From Martinezella miluonensis (GTDB lineage Bacteria; Pseudomonadota; Alphaproteobacteria; Rhizobiales; Rhizobiaceae), in the NCBI RefSeq assembly GCF_900094545.1, contig NZ_FMAH01000029.1, positions 1-64,000 of the forward strand: a DNA stretch of 64,000 bases. Direction: 5' to 3'. The translations under genes were made by a program, and so were the position numbers. The notes under the pieces are model-generated. The model saw nothing but the letters and a program-made list of their open reading frames with translations. It was not told the DNA's origin and did not search any database. How positions within the stretch are numbered: position 1 is the first letter of the stretch; each line of letters opens with the position of its first letter. Positions 61,611 to 64,000 of this stretch are shown one piece after another.

Positions 61611-62639
61611 CTATGCCGCAGCCAGACCGGGATCCCTGTAGTTCTCATTCTTCGTCATCATCGCCCAGATCGACCGAGCCATTTTGTTGGCGAGGGCTAT
61701 CGCAACGAGCATGCGAGACTTGCGGGCCAACATCCGTGCCAGCCATGAGTTCTCGGGAGGGGCTTTGCGGCATGCCCATCTGATAACTGTCATCGCTCCA
61801 ATGATCAGAAGCCGCCGGATGTCGCGCTGCCCCATCTTCGACGTTCGGCCGAGGACCTGCTTTCCACCGCTCGAATGCTGTTTTGGGACCAACCCGAGCC
61901 AGGCTGCAAAATCTCGTCCCTTCCTGAAGGTGGTCATGGTGGGGGCAAAGGCCTCAATCGCCATTGCAGTGATCGGCCCCATTCCCGGCATGGACATTAG
62001 CCGGGTCGTGCTCTGCGAGCTTTTTGCTTCCGATCTGAGCGCCTTCTCCAAGCTGACAATTCGAGAGGAGAGCGCTTCAATTTGATCAAGATACAGCCGA
62101 GCTGGTTCAACGACTATGAGTTCGAGGCCAGCGTTGTCGTCTTCGACAACCTGCGTCAGCACGGTCAGGTTTGCGATCCCCTGCGGCGCGATGATCCCAT
62201 GTTCAGCAAGGTGCGCGCGCAGAGCATTGATGAGCTGCGTTCTCTGACGGACGAATAGGTCGCGCGTGCGGAAGATCATGGAGCAAGCCTGCTGGCCTTC
62301 AGTCTTCGGAACCACGAATCGCATCGATGGACGCAGAGCGGCTTCAACGATCGCCTCGGCGTCGGCTGCATCATTCTTCTGCCGTTTGACGAAGGGCTTT
62401 ACGTACGCGGGTGGTAGCAAGCGAACTTCATGGCCGAGCTTCCCGATCTCACGTGCCCAATAGTGCGCGGTAGCACAAGCTTCCATCGCAACAATGCACC
62501 GCGGCAATTCTGCAAAGAAGGCCAGAACCTGGCCGCGCGACAGCTTCCTGCGTAGAACAACGCCGCCATCGCCTCCAGCCGCGTGAACCTGAAATACCCG
62601 CTTTGCAAGGCCCAGGCCGACAATGCTAACTTCCTTCAT
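61611..62639 (-). mobile_element. IS110/IS1111-family transposase (second), first Asp lost
   Basis: A 342-residue transposase. The N-terminus reads MKEVSIVGLGLAKRVFQVHA: the first catalytic Asp of the DEDD motif is Gly (GGC codon), where the sister enzyme has IGLDLAK. The other residues are present: Glu in CIVAMEACATAHYWA, Asp residues in NDAADAEAI. The C-terminal domain has LMSMPGMGPITAMAIEAFAP and FAAWLGLVPKQHSSGGKQVL with the Ser. The frame is full length, yet the Asp change should abolish activity. Confidence 0.88.
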
Positions 62640-62699
62640 GGATGCTCTCTCCTCTAAGTGACGTTTTGGCGAACATCACTCTGGCACATTGCGATGCCG

Positions 62700-62723
62700 T
62701 CGGGCGGGGTCCATATACATCCA
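62700..62723 (-). repeat. IS-end repeat upstream of the second transposase
   Basis: Reverse-complement copy of the 24-base sequence at 59965-59988. It stands 61 bases upstream of the second transposase start, at the presumed 5' end of that element and next to the cut end of the sugar-ABC ATPase remnant. Confidence 0.7.
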
Positions 62724-62745
62724 CTCCATCAGTTCTCAGCGGAAA

Positions 62746-63490
62746 TCAACACCCGCACTCCGGATCGATACAGGCACATAGGTTGGCATCGCCAATAGAA
62801 AAATAGACCATGGTTTCCGGACCAAGTGGCTCTACCAAATCGATCTTGGCCTCAACGTCTGCGAGACCCGGGCGCTGTTGACGATCGCTGATCGATTCCG
62901 GCCGCATGCCGAAAACGACCGATTTTCCGGCATGGCGCGCATATTCGTTGACGCGCGCGTCCGGAACGGCAAGGGAAGTGCCGTCCTCCAGAATAACAGC
63001 GAGTCCCTTGCCGCTCGAAGCCAATTGTGCCGGAAGGAAATTCATCGCGGGCGAACCAATGAAGCCGGCGACGAACTGACTGACGGGGCGATGATAGAGC
63101 TCCTGTGGTGGTCCCGCCTGTTCGATCACGCCACCGTTCATCACGACGACCCGATCGGCCATTGTCATGGCTTCCACCTGATCATGCGTGACATAGACTG
63201 TTGTCGTCGGCAGGAGTTGATGCAGGCGCTTGATTTCCGTGCGCATCTGAACGCGCAGTTTTGCATCGAGGTTGGAGAGCGGCTCGTCGAACAGAAAGAC
63301 CTTGGGATTGCGTACGATGGCACGGCCCATAGCGACGCGCTGGCGCTGCCCGCCCGAGAGTTGACCGGGCCGGCGCTCCAAGAGTTCCCAAATATGTAGC
63401 GTTTCGGCCGCGCGCTGGATGCGGGCGCCAATTTCAACTTTGGCAAGCTTCTGCTGTTCGAGGCAAAAGGAGATATTCTGGCATCGTAAT
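62746..63490 (-). pseudogene. Sugar-ABC transporter ATPase remnant (UgpC/MalK type)
   Basis: The reverse strand reads NISFCLEQQKLAKVEIGARI and LHIWELLERRPGQLSGGQRQ, then Walker B VFLFDEPLSNLDAKLRVQMR, VYVTHDQVEAMTMADRVVVM and a TOBE part up to GDANLCACIDP. The Walker A segment and about 85 N-terminal residues are missing, and the C-terminus is cut short. Insertion-sequence ends border it on both sides. It cannot function. Confidence 0.88.
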
Positions 63491-63551
63491 GTCTGGATGG
63501 CGCCCGCTTGGCAAGGTGCTTTTGGAAGATGCTGAGCTTTGCGGGTCGGGT

Positions 63552-63594
63552 GCAGTCATGTCTCCGGCCTGTAAGCGCGGTTTGATACGACCGC
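63552..63594 (-). ncRNA. Putative IS110/IS1111 guide (bridge/seek) RNA hairpin, second copy
   Basis: Arms GCAGTCAT (63552-63559) and ACGACCGC (63587-63594) pair in RNA through two G-U wobbles, enclosing 27 bases. Flanking blocks GGGTGC on one side and CTGGCC on the other match the copy at 61403-61445. It lies about 175 bases downstream of the third transposase stop. Confidence 0.5.
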
Positions 63595-63768
63595 TGGCCC
63601 TGATGTTTTCCGCGTGAACCGATCCCTATCAACTTACCGCGCTTTGGGGCGCTATACGATGCCACGGGTTCTTCAGTTCGTGCGATCCATTCCGCTTTCG
63701 CCTTCACATCACTCCATTGTCACGCCGCCAACTTTTGTGCCCTATGGGCAGTTCCGGTAATGCCTGGT

Positions 63769-64000
63769 CTATTGGGTAGCAAGATTCGGCTCGTAATGAC
63801 CGGCTCTGGTCATGATCGCCCACGCGATGCGCGCCATTTTATTGGCCAAAGCGACGGCCACAAGCTTGAAGGATTTCTTCGCCAGCAAGGCTCTTGCCCA
63901 GTCCCCTAGTGGCGATTTGGTCTTGCCATTCTTGATGCTGTAGAGAGCGGCATGTGCTCCGACCACCAGTAGCTTTCGCAGATGCCGGTTGCCCATTTTG
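63769..64000 (-). mobile_element. IS110/IS1111-family transposase (third), C-terminal part
   Basis: The gene runs off the right edge; only the last ~77 codons are seen. They read MGNRHLRKLLVVGAHAALYS, then LLAKKSFKLVAVALANKMAR and IAWAIMTRAGHYEPNLATQ. This is the C-terminal Tnp_20 part of an IS110/IS1111 transposase, different from the two others in the window. Confidence 0.88.

Noticed and set aside
1..64000. tRNA, rRNA or CRISPR array
   Set aside because: Reading the window I found no tRNA-like clover-leaf sequences, rRNA blocks or regularly spaced direct repeats; a covariance-model search was not possible.

Overview
The window looks like part of a large replicon of a Rhizobium/Agrobacterium-type alphaproteobacterium. 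Supporting signs are a rhizobial-style flagellin at the left edge, many high-affinity ABC importers each paired with a GntR or DeoR regulator, a BgsBA-like mixed-linkage beta-glucan synthase pair, an Omp25/RopB-like outer-membrane barrel, and a biuret-degradation operon closely resembling the one known from Rhizobium leguminosarum. The density of solute importers and of broken insertion sequences suggests a megaplasmid or chromid rather than core chromosome (inference).

Layout. 0-1.8 kb: 5' end of a flagellin gene and a VapBC toxin-antitoxin pair. 1.8-7.7 kb: a sulfonate/nitrate-class ABC importer in one minus-strand operon with a DUF3604 (PHP-like) hydrolase, divergent from a HutC-type GntR regulator. 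7.7-9.1 kb: insertion-sequence remnants and a small HTH gene. 9.1-15.1 kb: a polyamine-class ABC importer with an Asp/Glu/hydantoin racemase, divergent from an FCD GntR regulator. 15.1-16.6 kb: decayed DNA with a truncated urtE. 16.6-21.4 kb: membrane-fusion protein, family-2 glycosyltransferase and a putative glycoside hydrolase (bgsB-bgsA-hydrolase). 22-24 kb: an unknown secreted protein and truncated MarR, cupin and Tn3-like remnants. 24.1-29.4 kb: a membrane-bound AraC regulator next to an ABC-type tripartite efflux operon. 29.7-31.9 kb: SPFH/NfeD pair. 32.2-36.5 kb: a gene graveyard with an IS5-family pseudogene, GntR and F420-reductase remnants, and chimeric ORFs made of MFS, epoxide-hydrolase and alcohol-dehydrogenase pieces. 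36.6-38.4 kb: SDR and divergent LysR. 38.6-41.5 kb: DUF3313 lipoprotein and a two-component system. 42-44 kb: small envelope proteins. 44.5-53.8 kb: FCD GntR regulator and a BMP-family ABC importer with biuret hydrolase, a second cysteine hydrolase (probably triuret hydrolase), a cupin and allophanate hydrolase. 53.8-54.3 kb: IS481 remnant. 54.3-59.7 kb: a ferric/thiamine/phosphonate-class ABC importer, a TIGR00725/LOG-like protein and a divergent DeoR regulator. 59.7-64 kb: three IS110/IS1111-family transposases that flank a truncated sugar-ABC ATPase.

How the genes work together. The four importer clusters follow the same plan: a divergent regulator, an operator in the shared spacer, a full transporter, and one or more enzymes for the imported compound. 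The best-resolved one is the biuret cluster, which should take up a small ureide and hydrolyse it stepwise (triuret to biuret to allophanate to ammonia and CO2). The two FCD regulators have matching candidate operators of the form TGCATA-N6-TATGCA. The most unusual non-coding signal is a conserved hairpin found at the same distance downstream of two different IS110/IS1111 transposases. Its stem is kept by wobble pairs, which fits the guide (bridge/seek) RNA of this transposase family.
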